Assembly: GCF_000835495.1 (NCBI RefSeq)
Contig: NW_015622544.1
Span: forward strand, 4,306,855 to 4,370,854
DNA length: 64,000 nt
From: Cladophialophora immunda
Lineage: Eukaryota > Ascomycota > Eurotiomycetes > Chaetothyriales > Herpotrichiellaceae
Direction: 5' to 3'
The notes under the pieces were generated by a model, which saw only the letters and a list, made by a program, of their open reading frames with translations, was not told where the DNA came from and did no database searches. Position 1 is the first letter of the stretch. Each line of letters begins with the position of its first letter. Shown in pieces: positions 24,208 through 36,479 of this stretch. Position numbers and translations under genes: made by a program.

Positions 24208-24939
24208 ATGGGTGGCGTTACCGTTCGAGATGTCGATGTGAGTTCGACCCGAAACCCTTCCTTGGATGGTAGTCCAAGAGCCGTTGTGAAAGGAGGAGGG
24301 ATCTCACGTTTGGGCCCGGCACTTCTGAACATCGGATTCAATGAGGAAAGCATGGGCTGACGATGCGGATCACGCAGGCACAAAAATTCATCGAGGCATA
24401 TGCAGCATTTTTGAAGCGACAAGGGAAAATCCGTGTACCAGGTACGGCCCAGCTCCAGCACTTCACCACTTCTCTCCCGGAACCTGAATCGGGTGCTTGG
24501 AAAGATGAATTGCACACTCGAAAAAATATTTCTTGGAGAAGATACTGATAATACTCGCTCTGCAGGTTGGGTTGACACAGTCAAAACCTCGCACTCAAAC
24601 GAACTCCCTCCCCAATCTGCCGACTGGTTCTACGTGAGAGCTGCCTCAGTCGCCCGACATGTCTACCTGCGGAAGTCCGTCGGCGTCGGCCGTCTCCGAA
24701 AAGTCCACGGCAGCACAAAGAATCGCGGTTCTCGACCCTCGCACCACGTCAACGCGTCTGGCGCAGTTGATCGCAAAGTCATGCAAGCTCTCGAGGAGTT
24801 AGGCATTTTGGAGAAGATTGATGAGGATGAAGAAGGCGGTAGCGGAAAGGGTGGACGAAGAATAACCCAAGCCGGTGCACGAGATCTGGACCGTATTGCG
24901 CAGACCGCTGTGGAGGGTGACGAGGAGGAAGAGGACTAA
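24208..24939 (+). CDS. RPS19: 40S ribosomal protein S19 (eS19)
   Basis: Three exons, 24208-24237, 24378-24441 and 24566-24939, encode 155 residues. Exon 1 is only ten codons (MGGVTVRDVD). The 140-base and 124-base introns are long compared with other genes here, as is common for ribosomal protein genes. The joined protein reads continuously: DVD|AQKFIEAYAAFLKRQGK, then VPG|WVDTVKTS, then ELPPQSADWFYVRAASVARHVYLR and the basic GSTKNRGSRPSHH stretch. These are all signature eS19 sequences. An acidic tail ends in EEEED. eS19 sits in the head of the 40S subunit and is needed for 18S rRNA maturation. The gene is complete and expected to be highly expressed. Confidence 0.98.
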
Positions 24940-26245
24940 AAAGTTTGAAGACGGAGTTGGGGATCATTAGCAGAATCACAAGCCGCCCTTTTCTTGCGAA
25001 GATGGCAGTCCCCGCAATGCGAGGTGGTCGTATGACCAGACCATTCCCGGAGTCCGGGAGGCCGCAAATTCAGCGAGCAGACTGACTGTTTGCCGAACTG
25101 GCCTGTCTAGCTGTCAATGTTCTACACAATGGCTCAGGACGACCGATAAGAGCCCAATGAATTCATTTCACAGTTGAATCGACTGTCCTCACTTCCTCGA
25201 TCCTCCTGCCCCAGCATTGTTTGTGTTTGCGCAAGGAGCTAAAGGATCCAAATGATCCATATACCCCGTACAGCCTGGGACTGGCTTAGTTACAGGCCTC
25301 GAGGCTCAGGAAAGGACCACTTACATCACCGCACGTTGTCCTAGTCCTCGCCTATGATGGTCTAAAAAGTTGCTGAACCACCACAAGAAACAGCGGTTGG
25401 AGAATAATTGTTCCGCCCGGCTCTAAAGGAGTCAGCCTTGTCGGTAAACTGCGGCGACGGGCATAGCCCAGGCAGCCTCGACTGACTTGGCACGGGCCAA
25501 AATCCGCCTTCCAGAAGTTGGGATTGCTGGCCTCATCTACCCAATCCACCGTCTCCCTCATGTACGCCTTTCCTTTTGGTTCAGCCCAGAGCTTGTGGTG
25601 CGAATGCGAGACCAATTACCTCGTGATATCGAGACAGACCCCGCAGCGATACTCCCTCGGAAGCTACACAGGTACCTAGCTCACCACTTTGACATCCGGG
25701 ACTGGTTGCACAGCCTTTCAAGGCGTCTATGGTACCTGCGGACGAGACGGCATGGAGCTTCCCACTTTTACTGGCTGGCAAACTTCTTCGCGGAAATGCA
25801 CATGACACCACCAGAGGACGGCGCAGCTCCACCTTTGGCTGAGTTACACTCCGCCCGCGCGCATTGTATAGTTCCTCGCCATGGCATGGTTAGGCAGCAC
25901 GTCTTTCGTGGGTATGCCACCAATGCCTCCACCAAGAGGCTTTCTCCTATCACCAGGCATACTCGGGACTCATCTCAACTCGCTCGACCCCAGGACTAAT
26001 TCGCCTTGGGTATTGACTCATGGGGTTTTAAGCCTCCGTTTGACCATTTTCTCGCTGCCCGGTTGTGCGTTTGTCTCCCAAGCCTTGTGCGCTATTTCCC
26101 TAGCAAGCAAGCCTCCTTCTCAGTTCCATATCACAATCTAACAGGGCTATGCAGCTCCCGAGTGATGGTATTCAATGACTTTTGTTTTCTTAACTCGTTT
26201 GAATTCTTCTTTCTAACCTGCTTCATCATCTATCTATACGCTCCG
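24940..26245. other. Intergenic upstream of RBR ligase, possible 5' exon
   Basis: About 1.3 kb. Most holds nothing recognisable. An open frame from an ATG at 25881 encodes a short Pro-rich peptide ending near a GTATTG at ~26008. It is followed by pyrimidine-rich DNA with CTAAC-type branch points up to 26246, so this may be a first exon and long first intron of the RBR gene. I cannot confirm that. Confidence 0.35.
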
Positions 26246-29200
26246 ATGTTACGCAAGGCAGCTGAAGCCTCCAGCAACAAGGAGCCGCCCCCAGGAGAGA
26301 CTTGGGAAGCTTTCAAGGGCGTCAACTTCAATCTGCGGCCTAACAATGACTGGACAGGACAGAAAATACCACCTGCACTCCAACGAGTCGAAGAGGACTC
26401 GAACTTGCCAGAAAAACTCAAACAGATTCTTGTTTGGTCATTATCGCCCAATGCGCCTCTGCCACCGGGCAAGGGCCAGCGAAATGTTCGACTGCCAGAC
26501 GGATGTACTGTTCAAAACTCGGCACAAGCAGAAGATGGTAGCGGGCCTCATCAGACGAACACAGAATCGGCTCGCCGCTCTGTTGCCCCTGAACATTTCG
26601 ACAACGATGACACATCTGAGTCTCGAAGCGCGCAGTCCGAGCGCCGTTCCGAGAAAAGTCGGTTAAGATCACGGTACCTCGGTGGCAGCGTTCTTGGGTC
26701 TACCATCAGCCTTATCTCAACCCTCAAGAGCAAGTCGGACAAGGAATCATCGCAGCCTTCTAACAATGCAAAGAAGACACCGGCGAGGAGAACATCTCAA
26801 GTCGAATGTACAAGCTGCTTTGAAGAGATCTCCGAGAAGGAGTCGAGCAAACTTCCTTGCAATCACTCATATTGCAAGTTATGCTTGACAACCCTGATCA
26901 CAACTGCTCTCCAAAACGAATCTAACTTCCCGCCGAAGTGCTGCTTGACAGAGATTCCATTACACACAGTTTTGTTGTCGCTCGACGCTAAGCATAGGGA
27001 GATATACAAGGAGAAGGCTGCTGAGTATGCAATTGCACCTCAAGAAAGATGGTATTGCCCAAACACAAAATGCTTGAAATGGATTCCACCCGCAAAGCTC
27101 CAACGCATCCGCATATTGAACATGAAATGCCCACACTGTGCAACGAAGATTTGCAGTATATGTCGCGGCTTGGCTCATCGAGACTCCGCAGATTGCCCTC
27201 AAGACTACGGCCTCGAAGCAACAATTATGCTGGCTGAGCTGCAGGGCTGGCGACGCTGTTTCAAATGCCGCACTATGGTCGAGGTAACATTATATTCGTT
27301 GACTGACAGAATGTAGCTAACATGTACCAGCGAACGCAAGGCTGCCGACATATGACTTGTAAATGTGGTGCGCAGTTCTGCTACGTTTGCGGTGTCAAGT
27401 GGCGGACCTGCTCTTGCACTGAAGTAGATGAGACCAACCGCCAGGCAGAGTTGAGACGGCGCAGAGGGGCAAGAGCGGAGATAGCGGAAGCTGAAGCTGC
27501 AGAAATCAATCGAATAATTGCCCAGGTCGAGGAAATGGAGCGACTTGAGGCGGAGGAGCGTCGAAGAGAACAGCAAAGACAAGAGGAGCAGCGCAGAGAA
27601 GAGGCCGAGCTCGCGAGACTGGAGGAACAGCGTCTTCGGGAAGAGGAGGCCAGACGCACGGAAGAAGAACGAATGGCCCAAGAGCTGCGACAGATCCTGC
27701 GAATCTCCATTGAGGAGTCCTGTCATACAATCCAGTCTGCCTGGAACGGTCTTCTGCGAGCACAAAAGAAGAACTTGGATGACAGACATTTGCGTACCGA
27801 GCAACAACATATGCAGTTCCGTGACGAAGCAATGACGCGACAAGAACAAGAGAATGTCGAAAACCTGGCAAAGATGGAATCGAACGTTGCGAAGAGAACA
27901 ACCACCATCAAGGAGAGGCACAATATGGAGCTGGAGGCGTTTACCATTGAGCAGCAAGAGCTGGAAGACGACTTTTTCCTGGAAACTCAGCTACACCTCC
28001 GTGGAAAGCAGGACAAGGAAGCACGAGAACGCCGTCTTCAGGAACGATTTCAGCGACAGCGCGAGGAGAAGCAACAAGCCATGCTCTCAAAGCATCGATC
28101 CCAATCAGAAGCTCTGCAAGCGAATGCTACTATGGAACTCCAGGGCCTGAAGTTAACCAATGAGAGCAAGTTGGCCAGGCTTGAGCACAGATTCCATTTG
28201 GATTTTGAGACTTTACTAGTGAATGTTGCGGCGGATCGCGCGTGGTTTGGCTTCCTTTCAGAGAGACGTCAAAACATGGTGGACGCGAACCGGCGATTGA
28301 TGCTCGAAGCTCTGGATGCCGGTCAAGAGCCGGTTGGGTTGACCGAAGACACTGCTACGACAATCGGTCCATTTTTGACAACCACGCAGCTCGAATCAGA
28401 GAGTTCTGGCTCGACGCCTTCTCTTGACGGCGCACTTCTTCAGGAGCAGAGACAGGAGCCATGGAGGGAGGTCTTATCACCATCACCGGCAAACAGTGCG
28501 TCTCCAGCGCGCTCCTTGGTCGAGCTTGCTGCAACGTCTCAGCAATTGTTGAACAGCCTGAATGGCTCAGTCACTACCCCAGAGTCGGACGTCAAGAAAT
28601 TACACGGCGGTGCCTTCAGCCACCTCACGTCCAACAGTGCCTTCGCGTGGATGACTGGTGTCGTCGAGGACAACGCCACGTCCAGCAATCATACTACGCA
28701 GCACTCTCCCCCAGTTCGAAGTCATGAGCTCCACCGTCAAGATCGTCCCGATGCTGCTCCTATGAGGCTTCCGGCAACAGCCAATCCGGCCGAAATGAAA
28801 ATGTCGGGAGCGCTGCCCTCCAGAGGACACTCGGCGTCATCCAGGGACCATCTTGAAGTTCCGGTCCCAATTCCTGCGCCATTGCAGGCTGGGAGACGGC
28901 GGCCACAGCCCCCCTCAGAAGGCTTGAAGGGCCCAGAGCGTTACATGAACGATCCGCCACCCCCAGTCCCCAGAGTGCCCGTCATTTACCTTGCCCAGCA
29001 GTCCGGCGCCGGTGGAGAGGTCGGGGACGATTCATACACAGTGCAGCAGCCAAGAGTACTGGGTGGCCTGGTACCCGTCGATTCAAACAGAGACAGTCAC
29101 GGAGCAAGGTATAGAGACCATAGACGCCAGCTGTCCTCGTCCTCGAGTTCCAGCTCGCTCTTGACTCGCTGTACGGCGACAACATCAAGGTCAACTTCCG

Positions 29201-29436
29201 CTACGCGCACCGCAAGCTCTCGAAGCAGCGGCGACAGCGTCTTTCTGCACAGTCTGATCATGGCGACGACCAATGCAGCCACCGCGGCAGGCCGACCTTC
29301 GACGACCTCACTCTCGCCAGTGTCGCCGATATCCCCCACCGCAGAGGCAACGAAGCAGAAGCCCGGATCCGAGTCCGGGCCCGGGGCAGTGCCACAGATG
29401 CGGCCGACGCGATCAGTGTGGTCGATTCTGGGCTGA
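26246..29436 (+). CDS. RBR-type E3 ubiquitin ligase with coiled-coil tail
   Basis: Two exons, 26246-27283 and 27331-29436, joined in phase 0 over a 47-base intron, give 1047 residues. Residues 1-187 are mostly disordered. RING1 begins CTSCFEE (Cys188) and continues through LPCNHSYCKLCL. The IBR begins WYCPNTKCLKW (Cys271) and includes MKCPHCATKICSICRG. RING2 (CFKCRTMVERTQGCRHMTCKCGAQFCYVCG) spans the splice junction, and its catalytic Cys is expected to be the one in QGCRHM, about residue 351. A long Glu/Arg-rich coiled coil (~375-620) and a Ser/Pro-rich disordered tail follow. RBR ligases pass ubiquitin through a Cys thioester, as in parkin and HHARI. The start is uncertain: in-frame ATGs exist at 26165 and 26246, and an upstream exon is possible. 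Confidence 0.92.
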
Positions 29437-30272
29437 GACCGACACCATTCATGGAAGGGGAGTTGGACTAGTTGTTTTTGGCTAGTTGCGGTGGTTGGAC
29501 TGGTGTGTCGTTGCATAGAATCCAGAAGAGGAAGGCGAGGCTACTGGGTGGGACGGATCTGGCAGTAATAACAGAGGGACCTAGGCTTCATTATTCGTTC
29601 GTGTGCTCAAATCTGTAGCAGCGAGGCTCAGCTTAAAGGGAAGTGGATCAGTCGTTGTGCCCTGTTCCCCATCCCATCTCATCTCCATTATTTCATTTCC
29701 CCTGCGTGCGATTGGTTCTGGGCAACGATAACACCAGACTCAAGCTCGCCCGGCCAGACCAGAACTTCCTCCCTCCCGAAAGAGAGGGGCTTAAGTAAGT
29801 TATCGCTTCCTCGACCTTATCCGCATCCAGCAAAATAACCCTCCCTCCCTCCCTCCCCTCCCGGACGGCCTTCTCCGTGGTAATGAGGGGATATGGGACG
29901 GATTGATAGATTTGCATTGGTCGACCGATGAGGAATAAGGAGGCGTGTAGGCCTTATCGAAAGTCGAGGAAGGGAGATGTAGCAAATTTTGTAAAACTAT
30001 ATAATAACTGGGATTTGGGATTCTTTATCGTTGGCCTGATCAGTGGCTCGGGCATCTGAACTGTGTCATCTGCGCCCCTGGAGAAGCGAAAGGGTGGAAG
30101 CAGTGCGTTGCCTGCTAGCTTGTCATTGCGCTTGTAAACCGTCTACGACCATCGGATCGCATCGCGGTGTATTGCAGTGCCTCTGACAGTATCTGGCGCC
30201 CAAGTTTGACGAGAGCGGGAGAAGCAGGGGGGAAGATATACAACAAAGCGTGGTACACGCGCGCCCGGAACC
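29437..30272. other. Intergenic with CCCT repeat
   Basis: The 3' flank of the RBR gene and promoter of the Rieske gene. A short tandem CCCT tract lies at 29839-29862. No gene is seen. Confidence 0.5.
29839..29862. repeat. CCCT microsatellite
   Basis: About six slightly imperfect copies of the tetranucleotide CCCT. Confidence 0.85.
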
Positions 30273-32077
30273 ATGACGACCGTCGACAGCACAAAATTCC
30301 TCGCCAACGGCGGATACCTCCAAAAGGGACGCGAGAAGAATCTGCGCCCGGTCGACCTGGGAAGGAAGACGTTGAGTTTGGCACCTTCTAGGTATGCAAT
30401 CGGGGCCCGCGGCCAGGGCACCCCGTCTGCGCTCGTCGGGTTCTTTCATTATGGGGGGAAAAAACAGACATAGATAGCAACTTGTCGTGACCAGACTGCT
30501 GACCGAGGGATGCGCAACAGATGGTATCGCGACGAGAAAATCTTCCAGCTCGAGAGGCGGGCGTTGTTCTCCACGGTAAGAGACCTGTCTTAGTCCCACA
30601 CACTGTGCTTGCTCGAGGCTGGAGGACTCCTTGGTCGTCGTCGCCAACTTCCAAAGGAGTGATGACAGATCTGACTTGTCCTTCTCGTAGCTATGGCACG
30701 TGGCGAGTTTCAAGGCGCGTTTTCAGAAAGCAGGAGATTACTTGACACTCGAGGTACGGCCTCAACACCCTTCCGAGAGAGATTGTTGTCCAGGCTGAAG
30801 TACTCGTGCAGATGTTTGGATGGAACTTCTTCCTCATCCGCGACAAAGACGGGAATATCAACGCCTTCCACAACATCTGTCGACATCGAGGCCACCCGGT
30901 CACTCAGAAGTCCAGCGGGTCCAGCACGGTTTTGGCATGTCGATTTCACGGCTGGTCGTACCTGCCCAACGGAGACTTGCACAAAGCCCGAGAATACAGC
31001 AATCTCGAAGACTTTGATCCCAAGCAGCATTCGCTGTTCAGAATCCACACTCATGTGACGGCCCAAGGATTCATCTTTGTAAACTTCGATGCAAGGGAGA
31101 CTCCTGCGGTGAGTTTTGAGGATCAATTTGGTGACGACTTCGATCCAGCCCCGGCGACGAAGACCGGAAGGGAGATTGGGGACGAGTTTGCGCTCTTCCC
31201 GAATGATGGGTGGGAGTATGATCATACCTGGAATAGTTCAGCGGCAGGAACCGAGTTCAACTGGAAAACTTTTGCGGATGGATTCCAGGTTTGCCTCTCT
31301 CCCCTTGGGCTGCCACATCTTGAACTTTGGTAACAGGGTGTCAGGAATGTTATCATTGCCAGACTGGCCACCCGACAACCTTGCCCAAGGATTTTGCACT
31401 GGACCAATACTACCTCCGGCAGGGCATAGGAGCATCACGCCATTTCCTGCCTCCGAAGAGGGAAGGGCTGTCAGAAGCATATATCAGTAAGTCCGCCCTG
31501 GGATTGGTCTAGTGAAAGAACAGCGACACTGACATCAGGTCTAACTTGTCCGTCTAGCCTGGTTGTACCCGATCGGCGCGGTCATATTCAGTGACAACCT
31601 CCTGTTCATCGCTCGCTTTAATGCAACGGGCGCACTGGAGACCTCGTACCAGAGCGAAACTTACCGGAGGTCGAGTATGCAGAAACCTAGCCCGGAGTAC
31701 GACCATTGGATGGAGCATGACATTGGCTATTGGCGGTTCGTCGAGACTGAGGATGTCGAGCTGGCCGTTAATGCCCAGAAAGGGTTTAAATCCGGGGTTC
31801 TGGGCTTAGGCAGGCTGCACTCCATTGAAGGTATGTTTGCCAGACTCTGGACAATCCCATCGGAAAATATATCCAGGAGCTGACGAAGCCCACCCTTTTG
31901 TCAACAGAGCATGCCGTCAAATGGTATCTCGACAAGGTGAGGGATGTGTTAGTGGGCCATGCCGAGGCGGAGAAAGCGGAGGGTAAAAATATCGATTATT
32001 CAGTTCCCAAGGCGCAGAGCGAGGCGGCCGAGGAGGATGAACTCTGCAAGTTGGTCGGGCCGGAGTATGAATGGTAG
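30273..32077 (+). CDS. Rieske non-heme iron oxygenase, choline-monooxygenase-like
   Basis: Seven exons, 30273-30391, 30521-30575, 30691-30753, 30812-31288, 31345-31486, 31558-31830 and 31908-32077, encode 432 residues with every phase matching. Each small exon fits the family: RWYRDEKIFQLERRALFST, then LWHVASFKARFQKAGDYLTLE, then MFGWNFFLIRDKDG. The Rieske [2Fe-2S] ligands are in CRHRGHPV and CRFHGWSY (C-x-H...C-x2-H). The mononuclear iron site is in DGFQECYHCQTGHP, reconstructed across the fourth intron; GFQ ends exon 4 and ECYHC begins exon 5. This architecture matches the plant/fungal choline monooxygenase type, which oxidises choline to betaine aldehyde using ferredoxin or a reductase. 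The real substrate may be another quaternary amine. No betaine-aldehyde dehydrogenase or reductase gene adjoins it. Confidence 0.93.
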
Positions 32078-34169
32078 AACACACTCGGCAGCTTCAGCTA
32101 GAGGGCGGACTCCGCGTCCTGCAAGATAGAGTTGATATGTCCAAAGGGGAGAGAATGATTGGTTGGACTGCCTGGCTTATCGGAGGTGCTTTTGGCCTTC
32201 CGCCGACCGTCTGGCTCATGTATGCAAGTATCGGCGATGTGAGCCGTGGGGGCACTGCTCGTGTAGGTAGGATGAACCGCCTCCGTGGCAATGAAACGGG
32301 AATGATGGCAGTGTCGGTGGGCGCATATTGTCGTGCAAGCATGTATGCAGTAATAACGCCAGATTGGGAGACTGGCAAGGAGGTTTTCAGACAGACGGCG
32401 TATGATCTTGAGGAGTTTTGAAACGGGTGGGAACCCACCATGAGCGTAGATCAAACATGCAAGATGGAGAATTGCGGTGTTGCCACAACGCAGATGGGAT
32501 TTCGTTGGATGGCTGCGTCGGTGGAATAGGCCGGGGCGGGACCTTTGGGCCCTCTGCCGCTTTGAGGAATGTAAGGTTGGGTGGTAGAGTACGGGGTAAG
32601 AGCATCCACAAGGATAGCTGTAGTATGGAGCCCACGGAGCAGAGAACGGAGAGAGGTGAGATGGCAGGGGAGTGAGAGGCAGAGAGAGACAGAGAGGACA
32701 CACTGTCGTCTCTTCTTTTTTTTTGTCAGACCCGCATTAGGGGTTGAGTTTGTTCGTTGGTGGGGAAGAGAATCCGCACCGCAGACTACAAGTGACGTCA
32801 ATGCCTCAACAAGACACACCGTTGAGTTGAGCACTGAGTGAGTGAAATGAGTGATGAGTGAAGAGTGAAGAGATCATTCAGTGTGAGAGACGAGTTGCTT
32901 GCGCGTCCAGTATCAAGCATTCCCAGAAGAAAACACCCGGTCCAGAGAAACACGCCGGATGTTGTGTCCTGGCTGCATACAATCCATCCACCAGACTCAA
33001 CGACTGGCTCGTTCAGTCAATCATCGAATCATCAGACGGCCACAGATGGCGCCATTGATGTCTTGTCTTCCTCTGCCCTCACACGTCCGCCCGCCCGCCG
33101 TTGGATGCATGTCGTACTGTCCGGCGTCATCCTGTCGCTGGTAGCACATGGATCTGAGTCTCCTAGCCCGGACATCCATCTCAGAAAGCTTGACATGACC
33201 GTGGCGCCAACCTTGATCCTGGGATCCCCCGGCCACCCCATCGAACGCCGCCTTGCCTCCAGGCACACCTCTGCCTCTGCCTCTCCTCCTCTCTGTCTCG
33301 TCTCGAGTCCGTCGCTCGCGTCTCCGGCTTGGAAAGGAAAAGGACCAAGATATAGAGATACCCGGAATACAAGTCACGCAGACACAACAGATAAAGAGCT
33401 GGACAGTGGGCGACGAGGTCCACCCATGTGTGGCCGTGGCCTTGATTGCGTGCAAATGTCCCACCACCCGCGTCTCGGGTTGGGGCCAATCGTCTATGTG
33501 CCCTGGACGCTACTTGCAGGTTGCTTCAGCCGCCATGGCTGATTTGAGGCTTTGACGGTGGTTGAAGGTTGCATGCTAAGACAGATGGAGACGGTGGGCT
33601 CGACCAGGGTCATACTGGTAGTTTTTTAGTCTTCTTTGCCTCAATGCATCTTCAATTTCCATATCCACTTTGCCCCGGAGTGGCATACGGATACTCCGTA
33701 TTGTCTCTTGTCTATCTTTTCTCTGAGATTCCCACCCTTGGGGGCCCTTCGTTTTCTCCTTGTCTGTTTGCCTGCCTGCGCTGTATCTGGACGCCGTACT
33801 CCGTGCTTGTATCTCGACTCATTCGCTTTGTCGAGTTGGCTGTGCCTGCTACACACATCCCTCCCTTCCTCCCTGTACATTACCCTCGCTGTCAACTCGC
33901 CAAAACCCCCCTACACGCCGGTCGCTTCCCTCGTCCTGTTTGAACCTTGATGGCAACTTCCCAATCTGCATGACGCCCTCCAATCTTTCGTTCGGTCCAC
34001 CAAAATCAACCCCAATTTCCTCCTACACGTCGTCTTCTATCACGACCACCACCATCGACTCTCGCTCTAGTAGCTGCGCGCCTCCTCACCTTCAGTCGCT
34101 CGTTTAGGCCTGTTACTATTTTACCATCCCATCGACAACCCTCTCTCGATCGATCGAACCCGAAATCTT
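32078..34169. promoter_or_regulatory. Long pyrimidine-rich upstream region of DUF3405-like gene
   Basis: 2.1 kb without a supported coding region. From about 33640 to 34130 the + strand is strongly enriched in C and T, a pattern common in promoters and long 5' leaders of well-expressed fungal genes. The left part would hold the Rieske gene's 3' UTR. Short frames here have biased, non-conserved composition. Confidence 0.5.
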
Positions 34170-36479
34170 ATGACCCGAAGACTCACTATCACTGGCAGCC
34201 GCTCCGAGATGGGCTTGCTTGAAGACTCGCCTGTTGAGCCCGAGACACCTCCCCCAAGCTGGTCACCCGCCAGACACGACCTTTGGAAGAAGCCTTCAAG
34301 ATGGCAGATTTGTATGCCTCGGTTGCGGATGGTGCTCAAAGTAGCAGCCACGTTCGTCGGCATCATAATTCTCATCAAGATAATGAGTGCAACACCTCCG
34401 CCCCCGCCACCCGAGCCCGCCCCAGAAATCCCAGAAGTCCCCGAAGTACCAGAGGTCCCCGAGATCATAGAAATCCCAGAAGTCACGGAGCCTCCACCCC
34501 CTCCGCCGACCGAGGATGAAATGATGGAAATGACAATGGAGAATGCAAAGAAAGAGCAATGGATCTGGAGAGACTTTACAACGTATGTCACCACACCCCT
34601 TTAGCGGCCAATCATTGTCTGTGTCAGGAGCCTAACCATGTTGATTTGACCAGGCATGACGGTTTGACGCGTGGAACGTCACACTTGCGCGCTTGTGAGA
34701 CCGGTGAAATCGATTGCAAAAAGACGAGTCCCCTCCTCGTTCGCTATGATGGCTATCGGGCATTCCAAGAACCTGTGGAACACATTGTCTCCTGCGTTGG
34801 TCCGCGTGGTGTGCCATTGAACGAGAGCTATGAGGACGCCATTTGGGCGTATCCAGGTCAAGCAAACGGTGAGAGTGTGCGACCCATGGTGCTTGGGCAT
34901 GTCTGATTCGAAATCTTTAGGTGCTGTTGAGCCTAGCCTTGGCTCGTATGAGGCATCCGGCTTGGATGGAAGTGTATCCTTTGATCGTGTTGGTCGCTTC
35001 CAGGCTTATGGAATCGACCAGTGGGATGCAACCGACGTCGAAGAGATGAAGAAGATGAGCGACGTCGACTGGGACATGGTTGACTGGGGTGAATTGCAGG
35101 ACGGCTGTGCCGTCGCCAACAAGCTCCGGTTTCGACCCTTCAAGGAGCGCCCTGCGAATTCGATTCAGTATTCCAATCTTCGACACAAACACGACAAATC
35201 CTCGTACAAACCCCTCTCCTCAACTCTGGAACCCGGCATGGTCAACAAGGCAAAACGCACCGCGATTCTGATTCGTGTTTGGACTGGCGCGAAGTGGACT
35301 GCCGACGCCGTAATGAACATTCGTGCAATGATTGCAGAGGCCTCTTTGGCCAGCGGAGGGAAGTATCAGGTGTTTCTTCTGCTTCATGTCAAGGACGAAA
35401 ATGTCCCACTCTTCGTCGGCGAGGATGAGCCGCGAGCAACGATCGAGAAGCACATCCCACCTGAGTTCCGGTCCATGACAGAAGTCTGGAACCACGCTCA
35501 AATTCGGGGCTTGTATTCCAACTTGGCTGAACATGCTTTTGTTGGCCGGTCGCCCTGGATGATCATCCAATGGTTCGCGCGCAACCACCCCGAGTTCGAT
35601 TTCTTTTACCAATGGGAGTTTGACGTGCGGTATACCGGCCACTATTTGGACTTTTTCGAGGCTGTCGAAAATTTTGGACGCAATCAACCACGAAAGGGCA
35701 TCTGGGAACGAGCTGGCAGGGTCTATATCCCCTCGGTCCATGGCGATTTCGACACCGATTTCCGCAATTCGACGAGGGACGAAGATCCTCACCATGTGTG
35801 GGGCCCGGTATCCGTTGAAGGCGTCAGACCCCGTGGGCCTAAGCCGCCCAAGGAGGAAGAAGATGATTTTGAATGGGGAGTTGGTGAAGATGCTGACTGG
35901 ATTGGGTTCCTTCCAAGCTTCAACGTGACTGGCACCGGCTGGTGGTTTCGCAATTATCTCTGGGGTTATGCTCAGGGCACATCGACCCCAAGGAGGGCCA
36001 CTCTGATTGCGCAAGGCAGAGTCAGTCGGCGCGTCCTGGAGATCATGAATTATGAAAACGCAGAGAACGGGCATCACATTGACGCAGAAATGTTCCCCCA
36101 GACCATGTGTCTCCACCATGGGCTGAAATCCACCACGTTTCCACACCCCATCTTCGCCGATCGATTTTGGACTCCCGAAGCGTTGCAATCAACGTTCAAT
36201 GGAGGACCTTTCGGCCAGGCCGGAGGCCACTGGAACAGCACATTCAGCAAGTGGAACGAACATGCGTGGACCAATATGACCTGGTATTACAGCTCTGCTC
36301 AAGCAATGCCGATATTCCAACGCCTTCTTGGTATCACAGCGCTCGAAAGCGGTGGTCAGGAATGGGAGGATGTGTACGGCCGAACCGTTGTTCGCCCGAT
36401 GCTGCTTCATCCCGTCAAGGGCGCGAAAACCTGGCAATGGACCGAAGATGGATGGCAGCAGACTAAGGCTCGAACCTGA
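34170..36479 (+). CDS. Type II membrane protein, DUF3405-like
   Basis: Three exons, 34170-34582, 34654-34868 and 34921-36479, encode 728 residues. A cytoplasmic N-terminus of ~53 residues precedes a signal anchor (MVLKVAATFVGIIILIKIM). A stalk of proline-rich and Pro-Glu-Val repeats (~residues 73-110) then leads to a large luminal domain. That domain contains a glycosyltransferase-like stretch, RTAILIRVWTGAKW...VFLLLHV, an acidic WEFDVRYTGHY motif, and WWFRNYLWGYAQG. This is the pattern of the fungal DUF3405 proteins, which I infer to be Golgi-resident and possibly glycosyltransferases; no activity is established. Several N-glycosylation sites (NVT, NST, NMT) fit a luminal position. Both introns are 52-71 bases, and the phases (2, then 1) are consistent. 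Confidence 0.88.

Noticed and set aside
24238..24565. Possible snoRNA in the long RPS19 introns
   Set aside because: CTGA-like D boxes occur, but I could not find a proper C box with matching terminal stem.
30123..30713. 196-codon minus-strand frame
   Set aside because: It overlaps the first exons and introns of the Rieske gene, whose spliced reading is strongly supported.
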